A stretch of 64,000 bases of DNA from Bisporella sp. PMI_857 (Eukaryota; Ascomycota; Leotiomycetes; Helotiales; Helotiaceae): contig JAJSPD010000001.1 of NCBI GenBank assembly GCA_021307315.1, forward strand, positions 1,488,001 to 1,552,000, written 5' to 3'. A program made the position numbers and the translations under genes. The notes beneath the pieces were generated by a model. It was not told where the DNA came from and made no database searches. It saw nothing but the letters and a program-made list of their open reading frames with translations. The first letter of the stretch is position 1; each line of letters begins with the position of its first letter. This document shows, piece after piece, positions 33,134 through 45,139 of this stretch.

Positions 33134-34059
33134 ATGACTCTTTTTACTCAAGCCCAACTTCTGTTCAGAGTTAGTCGCCCTCTTAGCTGGTCAATTGCCC
33201 CTGTTCTATAGTTTGCGGGTCTTGTGCACTCCGACAGTTACTCTCAGACCATACCAGGAGCACTATTTGTTATCGTTTTGTCATTTCCGACTTGTCTAAG
33301 TAAGAACATTTCCCTTGAAATTGATGTTTCTAAACAGGAGAAAAGTAACTTTTGGTGTTAATGATATCTACGACTACGAATCTGATTTAAGGAATAACCG
33401 CAAGAATAACAAATGGGCGGACGGGATCGTTCTTAATCCTGCCGACCACAGAGTTGTGCTATTGTCTGCCAAGGTCTCGACAATTGTTGTCATTTTATTA
33501 GCTCTGCCTGCGTCATTACAATCCCCTCAGCTTTTGGGCCACACCATGTCTTTTCTCTGCCTAGTCTGGATATACTTTTCCCCGCTATTCCGCCTTAAGG
33601 AAAGACCCGTCTTTGACTCGCTTTCTAATGGCCTCATCTGTTGGCTATTCTGGGTCTGTGGCTACACTTTCAGTGGTCGCACATCTTTAATTTTCGGGCC
33701 AGTTTCCAGAAATGGATGGTTTGTGCTATTATATGCTTCGGCTTTACACAGCCTGGCTGCAATTATAGATGCACGCACAGATGCATCAGCCAAATACCAA
33801 ACAATTGCTGCAGTTCTTGGAGAAAGATATGCTGCGGTCTTTTCTATGCTCTGCTTGTATGTTTTCTTCTATATCGTCGAGCAATACTTATTTATGTTTT
33901 AGCTTAACTTGCGCTTTTATAGTCGACTTATGGTCTGTTGTTAGCACGGCTATCTTTGCTGGTGCACTCACATTCCTCCTACTTGTGTTAGCACCTCACA
34001 GAATGTCTTTTCTAATTCGACTTGCCTTTGCAGGCTTATACCTTGGCTCAATAGTATAG
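33134..34059 (+). pseudogene. Decayed UbiA-family prenyltransferase
   Basis: UbiA enzymes are membrane prenyltransferases for quinones, haem, chlorophyll-like pigments and meroterpenoids. The start reads MTLFTQAQLLFRVSRPLSWS and is cut by an in-frame TAG at 33209-33211. After an intron the first Asp-rich motif GVNDIYDYESDLRNNRK (NDxxDxxxD) appears, followed by several transmembrane stretches. The second motif IIDARTDASAKYQ (DxxxD) lies near 33763-33800. A frameshift near 33900 moves the last membrane segments (CAFIVDLWSVVSTAIFAGAL) into another frame. Both catalytic motifs survive, but the gene is broken at least twice. Confidence 0.75.
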
Positions 34060-34674
34060 GCTGTCAAAACTATAACTAAATTATACAAGGGCGAAAGGGC
34101 CATTGAGACTTGGTAGAAATTGGCTGTGGTGCTAGCTCTGTTTTGGCGGATTTCGAATAGCCCAAGCTCTATCAGACTTAAATGCTGTGGATTCTATCAA
34201 TATTTGTGTAAATTGTTTGGAAGAAATATAGGGGTCTAATAGAGATGACAGCCTTGGGGGTGAGAATTGAGAAATATAGTGATATTATAAAGAAAAGATG
34301 GCTGGGCATTATAAGGCATTAGCACACGTGAGATAGAAAAGCAACCACCGTCCAGCGCAGGATAGATTTATTTTAGGTTTACGTAGAATACTAAAAGGTC
34401 GCTAGCTATAATTCTTTTAAATCAGTATAGAAACGTAAATCAACTAAAATATCTATGAATAGCACCCCTCGTAATTGAGTGATTGGCGGCCTCAGCCTCA
34501 TGCTGCCGCTATGTCACATTAGGAACAATCCGGCTCGCTTCTTCGTCGTCAACCACATAAAGCGCATCAGCACCGACCAACGGGGCGGATTGTCTTGCAC
34601 TTTAGAATTTGCGGCTGCTTTTATCCATGGAGTTCCCCCACTCCGCTAAAACACCTAGTTGATCACCTTCGTCA
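34060..34674. other. Intergenic, no gene recognised
   Basis: A+T-rich. An open stretch from 34595 overlaps the following NLR relic in another frame and is probably chance. Confidence 0.4.
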
Positions 34675-34875
34675 ATGCAAGTTAAGAACAGCGAAGCGGG
34701 CTTTTGCCATCGCTCGACCATCACCGCCCACAAATTCAATGTCACCGGCAACACAAGGACCCAACTTGGTGACATATACCACAGTCGTGAGTTGCATGCG
34801 AATACGAAAGTGGAGTGTTATCAGAAACTGACACACTATAAGCAAAGAAGATCTGCTCAACCTCCTGTCTTGTAG
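34675..34875 (+). pseudogene. Relic of an NLR N-terminus with HET-s-type amyloid motif
   Basis: A 66-codon open stretch contains HKFNVTGNTRTQLGDIY, matching the HET-s-type motif of the NLR at 19.7-23.1 kb (HIQVREGATVQLGNTFY). The similarity continues into what would be the intron: NTKVECYQKLTHYKQRRSAQ here against NTKFEPYHKLTRNRSRRPAQ in the intact gene's intron frame. The likeness is therefore at the DNA level. No NACHT domain follows, so only the motif exon and the start of the next exon remain. Confidence 0.6.
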
Positions 34876-35057
34876 AACAAATGCTCTAACTCAAACTTCT
34901 GCCTCCACGACCACCGCGTCGAACGCTTACAAAAGATATAAAACTGGGCTGATAGGAAATATAAGCGGCGTATCTTATAATTGAATGGCATGGCCGGGGA
35001 ACGTCGACATCCGCACGCACTGTCGCAGCCTCACTAACGCTTAAAGCTAATAGAGAT

Positions 35058-35441
35058 TTGGTTAAGGATGTAGCATTAGTATTAGGTGACGATAGCGTCC
35101 AGCTTCGGATAAAGAAACCTAGGCGGCGGTCTATAACACGAACGGCTAAAGCTTGGTTAACGATGTTACAAGATACTATCGTCAACTTCAGAAGGACAAC
35201 AAAGCCCTGCTCCAGGCGTGGCTCGGTGGAAACTCATGGGTCACGCATGGCCGGAGAATTGCTTGGTCTAGTTCTGGGACGTAACAACAGCGGCGACATA
35301 TTCTCACCTGAGAAACAACCCCGCTACCTTTTCTTTAGACAGCAAAGTAGTGGCAGAAGGATTCATCAGGGTGGCCTCTATGTGACTTTCACAGATGATG
35401 TGAGCACACCGAAAATCAATGTCTCATCACATTCGATGTAA
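35058..35441 (+). other. Unrecognised 127-codon ORF
   Basis: The product is basic near residues 15-60 (RIKKPRRRSITRTAKAW) with no signal peptide, membrane segment or known domain. It lies in decayed DNA and may be a fragment. Confidence 0.2.
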
Positions 35442-35859
35442 AGTTACCTCTGCTTCCTCGGCTTCTTCTAGCACTTACAAACTTTTGATCTGATATTACA
35501 CAGTGACTTCGCTCTTTTAACTCAGTCCAAGCTTCTGGTGTAACTTGATAGAATGGACGTTTCAATGCTCTAATAAATAGAGATTCTTATAAAATCCAAC
35601 TCACCCTTATATTGTCAAAAAATATAAGAATGAGCATCTAGGCCATATATAAAGTCATAACATTACTAACGTTAATAAATGTAAAAGATTTTGAGTTGAG
35701 AAGTTCGTGATTCGGTCAAATATTCAGCTGTACTACGGGACTTCCGCCGCATAAAGATAAATGTAAGTTAAACCTTCAAGAAATATAGAAGGTTAATTTT
35801 TGAACCCTACGCATAAACACTAGAGATGGAAATTGTAACAGCTACGCTAGTTGTAACTG

Positions 35860-36774
35860 CGCGCCTCGGTCTTCAAGCATAGTTGAGCCTGCGAGTGGAT
35901 AAAGTTGAAAGCGCTCAGCAATCCAGACATGTGTATGAAACTATCAAAAACAACTATACAATGGAATATCTGGTGGCTACATCCGTAAATGTCGTATCGC
36001 CGTGGGCACTATCTTTCCGGGATCCTTGCTACATAAACTACAGCTCCTAAAAGATTAAGTAATGCTGTAATTAGCATGTATACCAGGCTCATGCTATGCT
36101 TCTGGACTTCCCAGCCATAAATAATAAGCCCATGTGTTATAAAGACTATAGCCGAAAGGCCCAGAAAAGCGTACATCGCAGTTCGATATAGCCTAAGAGT
36201 TGAATGTCGAAACTTTGGAGGGTTAAAGTTGCTATAGTGCAAACTACAGACAAAATAAAGACCACAGCCCAGTAGAGTTTTTGCAGATTTTGATCACAAT
36301 AAAACCCGTAGTAAACTAAAGGCACTGTCGATCCCCATATAAGAATAACGATTCCCAGATAGTCGAATTGATTCCAGTATGCCGCCACTTTTTCGCTATG
36401 ATTTGATATAATGTAAAAAAAAGCAGAAAAAGAAAAGCATAAAACTACCCCCCCCAAAAAGTTGCAAAGCCAATTACATCACCAATTTGAATAACGAGGT
36501 AATAATTGCGTACTTTTACGTATACGTATATTGGAAGAATTGCAAAAAGGACGGCGCCGAAAAGGTGGAAGTAAATGTTCACAATCTCATTGTGGACGTG
36601 TTGCAAGCTGGTGAAGGACTTCCGAAAGGATCCAGATATAGGCCGATACCCAGTAAGAATAAATTCGTTATCTTGTTGCCAGATATGCAGGTCATTCCAT
36701 CGTAGAAGTAAATAATGGCCACTTTGGCTTCTGGCCTGTCTAGGCCTATAGTGCAAATTTAGATCGGAGGCCAT
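35860..36774 (-). pseudogene. Decayed PAQR (adiponectin-receptor/haemolysin-III-like) membrane receptor
   Basis: PAQR proteins (fungal IZH family) are seven-helix membrane proteins with a zinc site. The start MASDLNLHYRPRQARSQSGH runs into the family signature NEFILTGYRPISGSFRKSF, then HVHNEIVNIYFHLFGAVLF. FSAFFYIISNHSEKVAAYWN follows, then DYLGIVILIWGS and VYYGFYCD. Near the end come LYRTAMYAFLGLSAIVFITH and HGLIIYGWEVQKHSMSL. After an in-frame TAG (36005-36007), where the family has Trp, come RRYDIYG and SHQIFH, the C-terminal zinc histidines. Frameshifts occur in a run of G at about 36446-36455 and near 36235. All family landmarks are present, so decay is recent. Confidence 0.8.
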
Positions 36775-39700
36775 AGTTGCCTGGTATTTGCCTGGTCCTT
36801 GCGCTTAAGGGACTTTACTTTTTAGAATTTTTGCTGATCAGTTTTCTTTTGCAGAAATTAAGCTTCGACGAAGAGCATCCACGAGCCCGTTGATCACAAT
36901 CCTATACTCAAACTCAATTGGAAATCGGAATCCTTAAGTTTGAAATTTTGGAAGTGGCCACCTATAGAGATTAGCTTCGGTATATGGATACAATTGTGAT
37001 GAATAATGTGTTAGAGTTTACAAGTTTTGGAGGTCGATTGGATGACTGCTTTCATTTGGATATTGTGCTATCGATTTAGTCTGCGAATATTGTTTGTAAG
37101 TTTATAGGCAAATCAATATATTTTTACTTGGAAGGAAATACTCCTCAAACACTAATTGATAATTATGTCTTGGATATAATAGCGAAAGGATTGACTGTGC
37201 TTCTGTGTTTCGGCTATTCCATTTAGAGCAACGAAATTTCAAGGAACAGATTTCAGGGAACAGATTTCAGGGAACAGATCTCAATATATTGTACGCTATT
37301 TAATTGGGCTATTTAAAAAGGCTTGGTCGTAAATTTTGTAGTACTTCTAAACGCCTGAAAATGCCTAAAACAAACAGACTTTTAAAACGCCTTTCAAAAG
37401 ACATTGGGGATCGAATTGCAACGTTAATAAGTCCAATATCCCGAGCAACTCTAGGTCTAGCTTTTCAATAATAGGGCTTCTGTTCAATTTTATGCAAGCA
37501 CATAAAAGGTCGGTAAGAGTTTGGGTCAAGTTCCGCGAATCTCCATAGCTCTTTGCGTAAATCGGATTTTTTTAAACCCAATGCGATTTTTTTTCGCTTT
37601 TTTTTAACTCATGAAATTTCTGCTTCAAAACTACAGCCAAAAATTCCAGTACAATAAAAGTCTTATTTTCTTCTATCCTTTCTATAGACTTCCACCAGTT
37701 TGCCAATTAAAAGGTAAAGGCGATATTTATGGTAATGCTCTAGATGTTCTTCTCTATTTTGCAGAGCAAGCTCCGCACGCCAGAAAACATTTTTTCGCCG
37801 AGCTATAACAATTTTTCTTGCGGCAGTCATTATTCTATTCCTGGTTGTATTATCAATGCCCCCAACACTATTCTGGAACTAAACCAGAACTATCGGAGCT
37901 TCGTAAAATCCGTTCAGTGATTGTATAGGAAAGTGTAAGAATACTGCAAAATATCCAGTAAATTCTTCCACAATAGGCCGAATTGACTCCTTTGGGATTT
38001 TTCTTGACTGGTAATCATGCGGTTTCAGTATCTTTCTCCTATGGCTTTTGTTCAGACCAAGATACTTTGTTCGAATATTTTTCTGCGATCTGATGGCGGT
38101 GGTGGAGAAACTAGAGCTGGAGATGACGCTAGGGCTACTACTTTGTATCTGAACAATAACCACAACACTACATACTCTAAGGCAAAAATTATTAGAAGCA
38201 AGACTTAACAAAGGCTTATTTTTTATTATATGATATTACCGATTTCGTGAAGACGTAAAATAGCTCAACAAAGTACTAGGGGAAATGGCTATATATCTTC
38301 TGAAAAATAGTCCAGGTATGTTTCCTCAACAGACTTCCCTGTAATATACATGTACTATTAACCGCCTTCTCGCGACGCCCGAAACTCTCAGCTTCTCGCC
38401 CCTTTTCAAAGTCGAGCTACCAGGGTATTTGCTTTGAGTATTAAAGTCACAAGGAACGCAACCCGCGTTTTTACTCACAGAACATCTAAATCCTTGCCTA
38501 TTCATGGTAGCCTGCTACATGGAGAAAATCCATAATCAGCTGGAAGCACACATCGCCCCAGTCCATACATACTATAATACTGGGCAGAAACACGACAGAC
38601 CTATCCGTAAACCATGAAATGAACTCATGCAGCCTCCGCATAGCTATAAGTCGGCACTGTCCTGTAAAGCTTAAAGGCTGAGCAGCAGATATAAAACAAG
38701 AGGTAATTTTGGCGCGGGCATGCAAAGCTTCCTGAAACTAGTATATCTTCGCGTGTATCTCCTGTATGTGTTTATTCCCTGTGAGGTTTTTGAGAGATGG
38801 AAAAAAAAGGAGCCAGGTAAATAAAGGCGGTCGTGCACATAAATACTACGTAAGGACTCTACAACCAGAAAGACCTTCAATAACTACCGACTTAATTTTC
38901 TCGCCTGCACCTATTGTACAAGATCCGTCCAAAAGAATCCTACACACAATCTTTTATTGGAAAGTATCACTTTTTCTGAATCTGGCGTCTGCGATAGAGA
39001 CACAGGTGGGTTGTTTTTTTTAAACTGCGCGAGTACAAAATCCTCTATGATTGTCAGTATCGTCTTGTCGAGAGTCGGCCTTACGACGGCTGATTAATTT
39101 AGCCCCAGAAGGATTTTGCTTTCAAGACTGCTTGCACATTCTTTTAGCCCTCTGCAGATAGCTTCTCGAGTTATAGTTCCTATACAACGGAAAGTTACAG
39201 CAGAAGCACTCTCGGTATTTTCCCTTTTCGTTTTTATGACTTCAAGATTACTGTCACACAATGCAATATCGAGAGGTTCTATCTTCTCCTTATACTAATT
39301 GCTTCTGCAATCAACACATAAGCGATGCCGTATTTCGTCCTCAGCTTTTTGGTCCTGGTTGTGCACGCTCTGTCTTTTTAGGAGCTTCAACTCCGTTCCG
39401 ACTTTTTCACCGAACTCTGAGTTTTGCCGCATATAATCCATGCAAGTCGCATAATTCTTACCGAAAACAAGTCCAGACCAGCGTGACTGAAGCTTAATGG
39501 GCTGGACAAAGCTTGTTAAGATTATTAGCAATCTACTGATACCAAAACGCAATTTAAGAAATCATACAAAACGATGTTGGATCTTATCTATATACTTTTC
39601 TTATTTAGAGACAACTTATCGAACTCATCAATTATCTAGGAGCATTGTCTATATCTTTTATACGTCGTTTGTTCCTTAGTGTACTTACATTCTGTTCCGA

Positions 39701-42235
39701 CCACGATAAGCTTTGAGATGTCTGTCATGATGTTTCGGAAGACAGCAAAGTAAACCTCGATATAATTATTGGCAACAATATTAGGATATTTGGCCTTGGT
39801 AAAAGCGAAGGAAGCTATCTTCGTCAATAACATTGTGCTTCTAGGACCGATCGTATAATATAGGGATTGTAAGTTACGAACTGTCCCGAGTCTGGACTTA
39901 TAAAAAAGAAACTTCCGCGCTAACAGCAAGCCGAAGCTTGAAAATCATCACACAATTCAACGGAGTAACCCCCGAAAGGAGCTATGCACAGAAAATGCAC
40001 ACTTTTTGCAGATCGACATAATTATGCGACTCCAGAACACCTTTCCAATAAAGACTGGTTTCTGCCACTCAGGAGATTTTAGCACTGGAATTAAGTATCT
40101 AGTCCCCTGTTTTGAGCAGTAGCATGCTTGCGACTTTTATTAAGTCAATTTTCTATAAATAAATATCTGACCGGTCGTGATAGAAACATAGAATATGATA
40201 AGCTATACCGGCACTAGCAACAGTACAATTTTCAGTAGAAAAAGATTGGCTGAAATATACGATATAAAACGACCATATAAAGTGCAATCTTTTGAGGGTA
40301 GATGACTCGACGGGCAGCATAGCAACGAGATTGATGCTGCATGCTCGAACTACAAAAGTTAAGAAGGCCAAGACCAAACTACTGGTAATATTTGCATACA
40401 AGTCGGCGAAAGCAATAAAGTTTGTCTCATGCAAGAGACTGCATACACGCCTAACTAAAGAAGGTAGTTCTTTCGCTAATGGTTTAGACCTATCTGTATT
40501 ATTTCGAGTACGAAGACTCAGTGTATTCTTACGCACGGATTTCTCAAAATGTTGCTTATTCAAGGTAAACCGTCACATTTAGCTAAATAAAGTATGAATA
40601 TTAATTTAAACATGCATTTAGAAGTATCACCCTTGGCTGTACTACGAACATACACTAGACTCAGGCAGAGTTAATGTGTTACAGCGGGAAATAAAAGGAT
40701 GATAAATGGTGCTTCACATTCGATAAAGTGGGAACATAAAGCGTGGAAAGGTATTTCGTAAAATACATAAAGCATCTTGTCAGTGCAACAGGCCAGGAAG
40801 TATTGTGCTATTCATTCAATGCAGCATAAACATACGCAACAATAAGCATATTTGGAATTTGCTGGAAATATGAGTTTTATTATAATAGTCGATTGCAAGT
40901 TTGCGAAGAGATAAACTCCATTGGCACTTATAATTATGCCTTCTTAGCCTCGCTAAGTCAAACGATTGAAAGAATAGAAACGTTAGTGTGTAGCTTTCCT
41001 CAAACCAATAATTATAAAAGAGTATACAAGCCACATTTTGGCTCTTTTGCATGGCGAGTTCTAGATGCGCAGTTAAGTCACTTTCACTTTCCGCTATCAT
41101 CCGCGTGTTTTCTCGTGCTTGAGATATGAAGTTGGAAAGCATAGCGATATGAGTGTTAAAATTGGCAAGGCTCGGCGCTTTATTCCGGTTTATATCGAAT
41201 TGTAGACCCACGATAGTTACAAAGCTAAGTAAAACGAGTTAAATCTATTGACAACTAACTAATATCAGCCTTTACAAAACACATTCTTCAACTTGCCAAA
41301 TGGATTCTTCTCCAAGCCAACAATTTTCTTTTACCACATAAAAAGGCAACTACTGGAGCTGCCTATCATAAAGGACATCTCTTTTAGAGACATCGCTTTT
41401 TTGGATACCTGTTAGCAACGAGGTTTCCGTCATGACTAGCACGGCCGTGTCTAAGTTTTGGAATGAAGCAAAGTGCCAATATATCCGCATGCCTGGCTAA
41501 ATAGTGTCAGGCTGAAGCGGAAGTGAATTCGACCAAATTTTAAACACTTTCATGTCTTTTATCATAGGGATCTCTCAAACAAATCGGGCGGGAACTATAG
41601 GAGCTTATATCCTATACATAAATTCAGTCGGGCATTGAGCATACTTGCTTGCCACCCACTCATCATTTGCCGAATTTTCTCTGTATTATTCATCAGTGGC
41701 TGTATAGCAAGTTAATGGCCTGCATACGATCCTGACCAGGTAAAGTACTGCATGTCACATCTTCCTGATTAGCAAACTTCGAAATACTTTCCGACTGGAT
41801 GCTCCTTGTCCAACTTGAGCTTTATGCTGAACTCAAGATCAAGGATAATGCCGTGAAGTGAGGCGTAACTATTTCTTGTAAGCAAGATATCAGATAAATA
41901 ACATTGAATGTACCCAGAACACTCGTTCTTGTGCGTTGCTACGTGTGAAGCGCGGGGCACACCTATCAAGGATCCACTTTTAGCGTCTGGCCTAACACGA
42001 GGTCCTTTCCGCAATGTCTGGGTAGGAGGCAGCGGCAGTCGGGAGTGTGTTCCAGTGCCAAGTGTAATGCATTATTGTCTCCCAAATATAAACTATTGCG
42101 TAGTATACAAGTTGCTATTATAATCACATTAGGTAACTAAGTACCGCGGTAACATAATAAAGCAATATATTTGTATCTACTATCATTCTAGATATTCGGC
42201 TCGACTAAATGATTCGGTGCCGTTTAATCGATCCC
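36775..42235. other. 5.5 kb of A+T-rich DNA without recognisable genes
   Basis: Open stretches of up to 136 codons occur on both strands (for example minus 37879-38211, 40153-40563 and 40816-41211). They overlap one another, lack family motifs and show no consistent splicing. They look like decayed coding or chance ORFs. A short tandem repeat is at 37240-37285. Confidence 0.4.
37240..37285 (+). repeat. Short tandem repeat, ~15-bp unit
   Basis: Three consecutive copies of TTTCA(A/G)GGAACAGA lie in A+T-rich DNA. Confidence 0.6.
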
Positions 42236-42380
42236 TGTCGAGAAAGTCGGACACTGTCCAGCGCCACAAGACTCATCTTGTCGAGAAAGTCGAACAATGT
42301 CCAGCGCCACAAAATTAACCATTTGTTGGATCCCTTCAATTCTTGATTGCAAAATAGGACAACGTCCAGCGCCACAATAA
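42236..42380 (+). repeat. Degenerate minisatellite with GTCCAGCGCCACAA core
   Basis: The 14-bp core occurs exactly at 42256-42269, 42299-42312 and 42364-42377. Related GTCGAGAAAGTCG(G/A)ACA sequence precedes the first two copies. The core is G+C-rich against an A+T-rich background. Confidence 0.6.
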
Positions 42381-42555
42381 TTAATCCTTGTTAAAATGTT
42401 GAGATGCTGTCCGCAAAGTTGATTCTTAGCGATTTGGATATTTGTTATTGGTTTTGCTTTGCTAAATACATAAGAAACCTGCAGCACAAAGCAACTGAAT
42501 CGTCTTCGCCTCGTTTCATGTGCATATTTTTTTCCTATTAGGGGACCCGGTCAAA

Positions 42556-42846
42556 ATGCAGAATATCTTACAAATGGTTGATGTCTGTTCAGACACCTAC
42601 GTATTCTTATTTCCAGTCATCATTGCTTTTTCTATCTTTTCTATTCTCTCGACTCTAATCGGCGCTGCTTTGTAGTTGCGCAAAGCAAACCACAAACTAC
42701 TACATTACTGGCTCTACACAACCTTAACCATCTGTGCGTTGAGTTCAGGTTTAGTTCTCTTTATATTTCGAATACTAAATCGAAATCATGCTGGGAGGAT
42801 TTCGGGAGCGAGTCGGAGCGTGCTATGCTTTGAAGCATTTACTTAA
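42556..42846 (+). pseudogene. Membrane-protein-like frame with one internal stop
   Basis: From ATG 42556 the frame reads a hydrophobic segment (FLFPVIIAFSIFSILSTLIG), meets TAG at 42673-42675, and continues with KLLHYWLYTTLTICALSSGL and a third hydrophobic stretch to TAA at 42844. No family was assigned. It may be chance in A+T-rich DNA. Confidence 0.2.
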
Positions 42847-45139
42847 TTTTGCCTCAATTCTTTTCGCAGAACGATACGGAATTGCCTCTGGTCTTTCTTT
42901 TACGGAATGCCAATTCCTTTTTTACTTACATTAGATTTTTCAACAGCAAGTTTTTTTCTACCGTTTCTCCACCGAGAAGTCAGTTACCGACGTAGAAACC
43001 TTGACGAAAATCGGATGCTTGTACACGCCTAATATTGAGACAAATAAAGTCGTTCGCTTTTGGAACTGCGTTATAGTAAGTATTTAATTTGCTTATACAG
43101 AGTAACTGTTGATTCTCGAAAGAAAAGATCAGGGTACATACGCAATTTCTTTCGGGTGACCTTGGAAAGGAAGACAGGGGCCTAGTAGTTAAACCTGTAA
43201 GTTGTTTTCACTCTTTCTTTTTTACCCTACTTGATCGATGTACACAGAGCTCCTCGCTACAGATTGAGCCATTGCCTAGAATAGGGCTACCAAAGCTATT
43301 CAAGCATTGTTAGTTTCTTTGGCATATGGTCAGCCTACGGATCTATTTCGAGAAAAGCCCCGTATATGTAATGATCTTTCACACAGTCAGATCCATGTTC
43401 TGTACATTTTAGTGTGCAAGTTACAAGGCAAAAGTACACTCTTCAATATGTGTTTCAAAAAAAAAAGTGTCGATCGGGATACATTACGAAATATACACTG
43501 TAGCTATATCCGAGCCATACAGAAAGCGGCTTCTCTGTCTGATATGCTCCTAGAACTGAACAAAGCTCTTGGTATTATTTATTGGTCAAGAATAACTAAA
43601 TGTATGTAAAAAACGAAGCTGCGCTTATTTGCGTCATGTGGTTTATTCCGCGTATTCTGATAGTTGTCCATGTCTTTTTAATTTTATTGATAGTCCATTT
43701 CAGTTTCGTACATGAAGATGTAGAGTTGTGTTGCATTGTGGCTTGTGCTTGCCACTATCCATAGATCTGGGTCCCGCTGAATAATAGCTCACTAAAACTT
43801 ACTGAGACATGCGCTATACCTAAATAGGTTAGTGCCGTTAGTAATCTCAAATCTTATTTGAGCGGCATTCATCAATTTTGCACCGTTCGTTAAGTTCTCT
43901 GATGGATTGCAGAATCAAATTCGTTTTCCCAAGAAATCGGTGCTTTACTTGGAAAGATGGCTATAATAACTTAACCGATTTCGAAATTAGAGGACTGGTG
44001 ACTGAATGCTCTTACACGATTGCACACCTTCAACGCGAAATTTCAGCTCGAGCTTCGACGAGATGCGGCAGTATCTCTTAAATAGGACTAAATCAAGGAA
44101 AAGCTCACTAATTTTGAACTTCTTATTGTTGGTCACTCAGCTTGCTGGCTTACAATATGCGGTTCTTTTGTCAATCCTACGCAAGAAGTTCGTGAAAGAT
44201 ATAACTGATTCTCAAAGAGTGAAAGTCGCTCTGTATATTCTGGAAAATAAAAAGTCGCACAAATGCGATGCTTGTGCTGTACTGGCAAAAACAAAAACCT
44301 TGCCGTACGCTGAAGGTAAATAAATTCTACTATGCTATTGGCCTGTACTAAACCTGTTACAGATGGTTTTGGCAAGACTACCACACAATATTCGCAGGAG
44401 TTGAATTCCAATACAACCCTAGTGCTATTACAACCCTATGAGCACCTGACATCCATGGCCTCTTCTCCTGTCGATAGTATTGGTGTATGCTTCGACAGAT
44501 GCCGCTCGCCAAAGAGAAGATTGTCAAGTGCGTATACCGAAATACTATTATAAGTCAAGCCCAGAATGTTGAGAATCAATACTTTTCCCCTTTTCAACAA
44601 ATACAGACCCCGGAAAAATGCCTCAATAATAATAAGCCGCAATTTGAGGGTGTGAGAGAGAATTATGCAGACTCGGGGCCTACAACAAGCTCTAGAAAAC
44701 GTAAGTACGATGGAAGCATAATAAACGACAACTCGCATTTCGTTTATGACTTCTATACTTCATTTTCCAACTCTACGAATAAGCCCGATCCTATTTGCGA
44801 TCGTACCTGGGAAACCCGCTATTTGGAAGAAGTCACACCTCGTCAAAAGAATCGCCAGAGCTTCTCGATCCAAAGCTAGTGTTCGCCAGATTCGGAGTCG
44901 TTTTCCACGTTAGCTACTGGATCTGAACAGTAGCACACAGTAACAGACGAGCAGTCATTACCAAAGCAACTTATTAACGACAAAGCACTAAAATCGACTT
45001 CTTTGAAAAGTGAGAGAACAGGAATCAGCGTTATCAATGATCTCTTGAATCATGATAGTATAAGTTTTGAGCAAAATGCGGTATCTACAGTTGTAGCATC
45101 AGCTCCATTAAGTAGATATTCAAGGATTTAAAAGGCGAA
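42847..45139. other. Decayed region, no gene recognised
   Basis: Several open stretches on the plus strand (43307-43609, 44006-44323, 44487-44879) could be pieces of the same broken gene as 45140-47031. The 44487-44879 frame (SGPTTSSRKRKYDGS ... RTWETRYLEEV) looks protein-like. No domain was assigned. Confidence 0.35.

Noticed and set aside
40153..41211. 131- and 136-codon minus-strand ORFs
   Set aside because: No domain, signal or splice support, and the A+T-rich context yields similar lengths on both strands.
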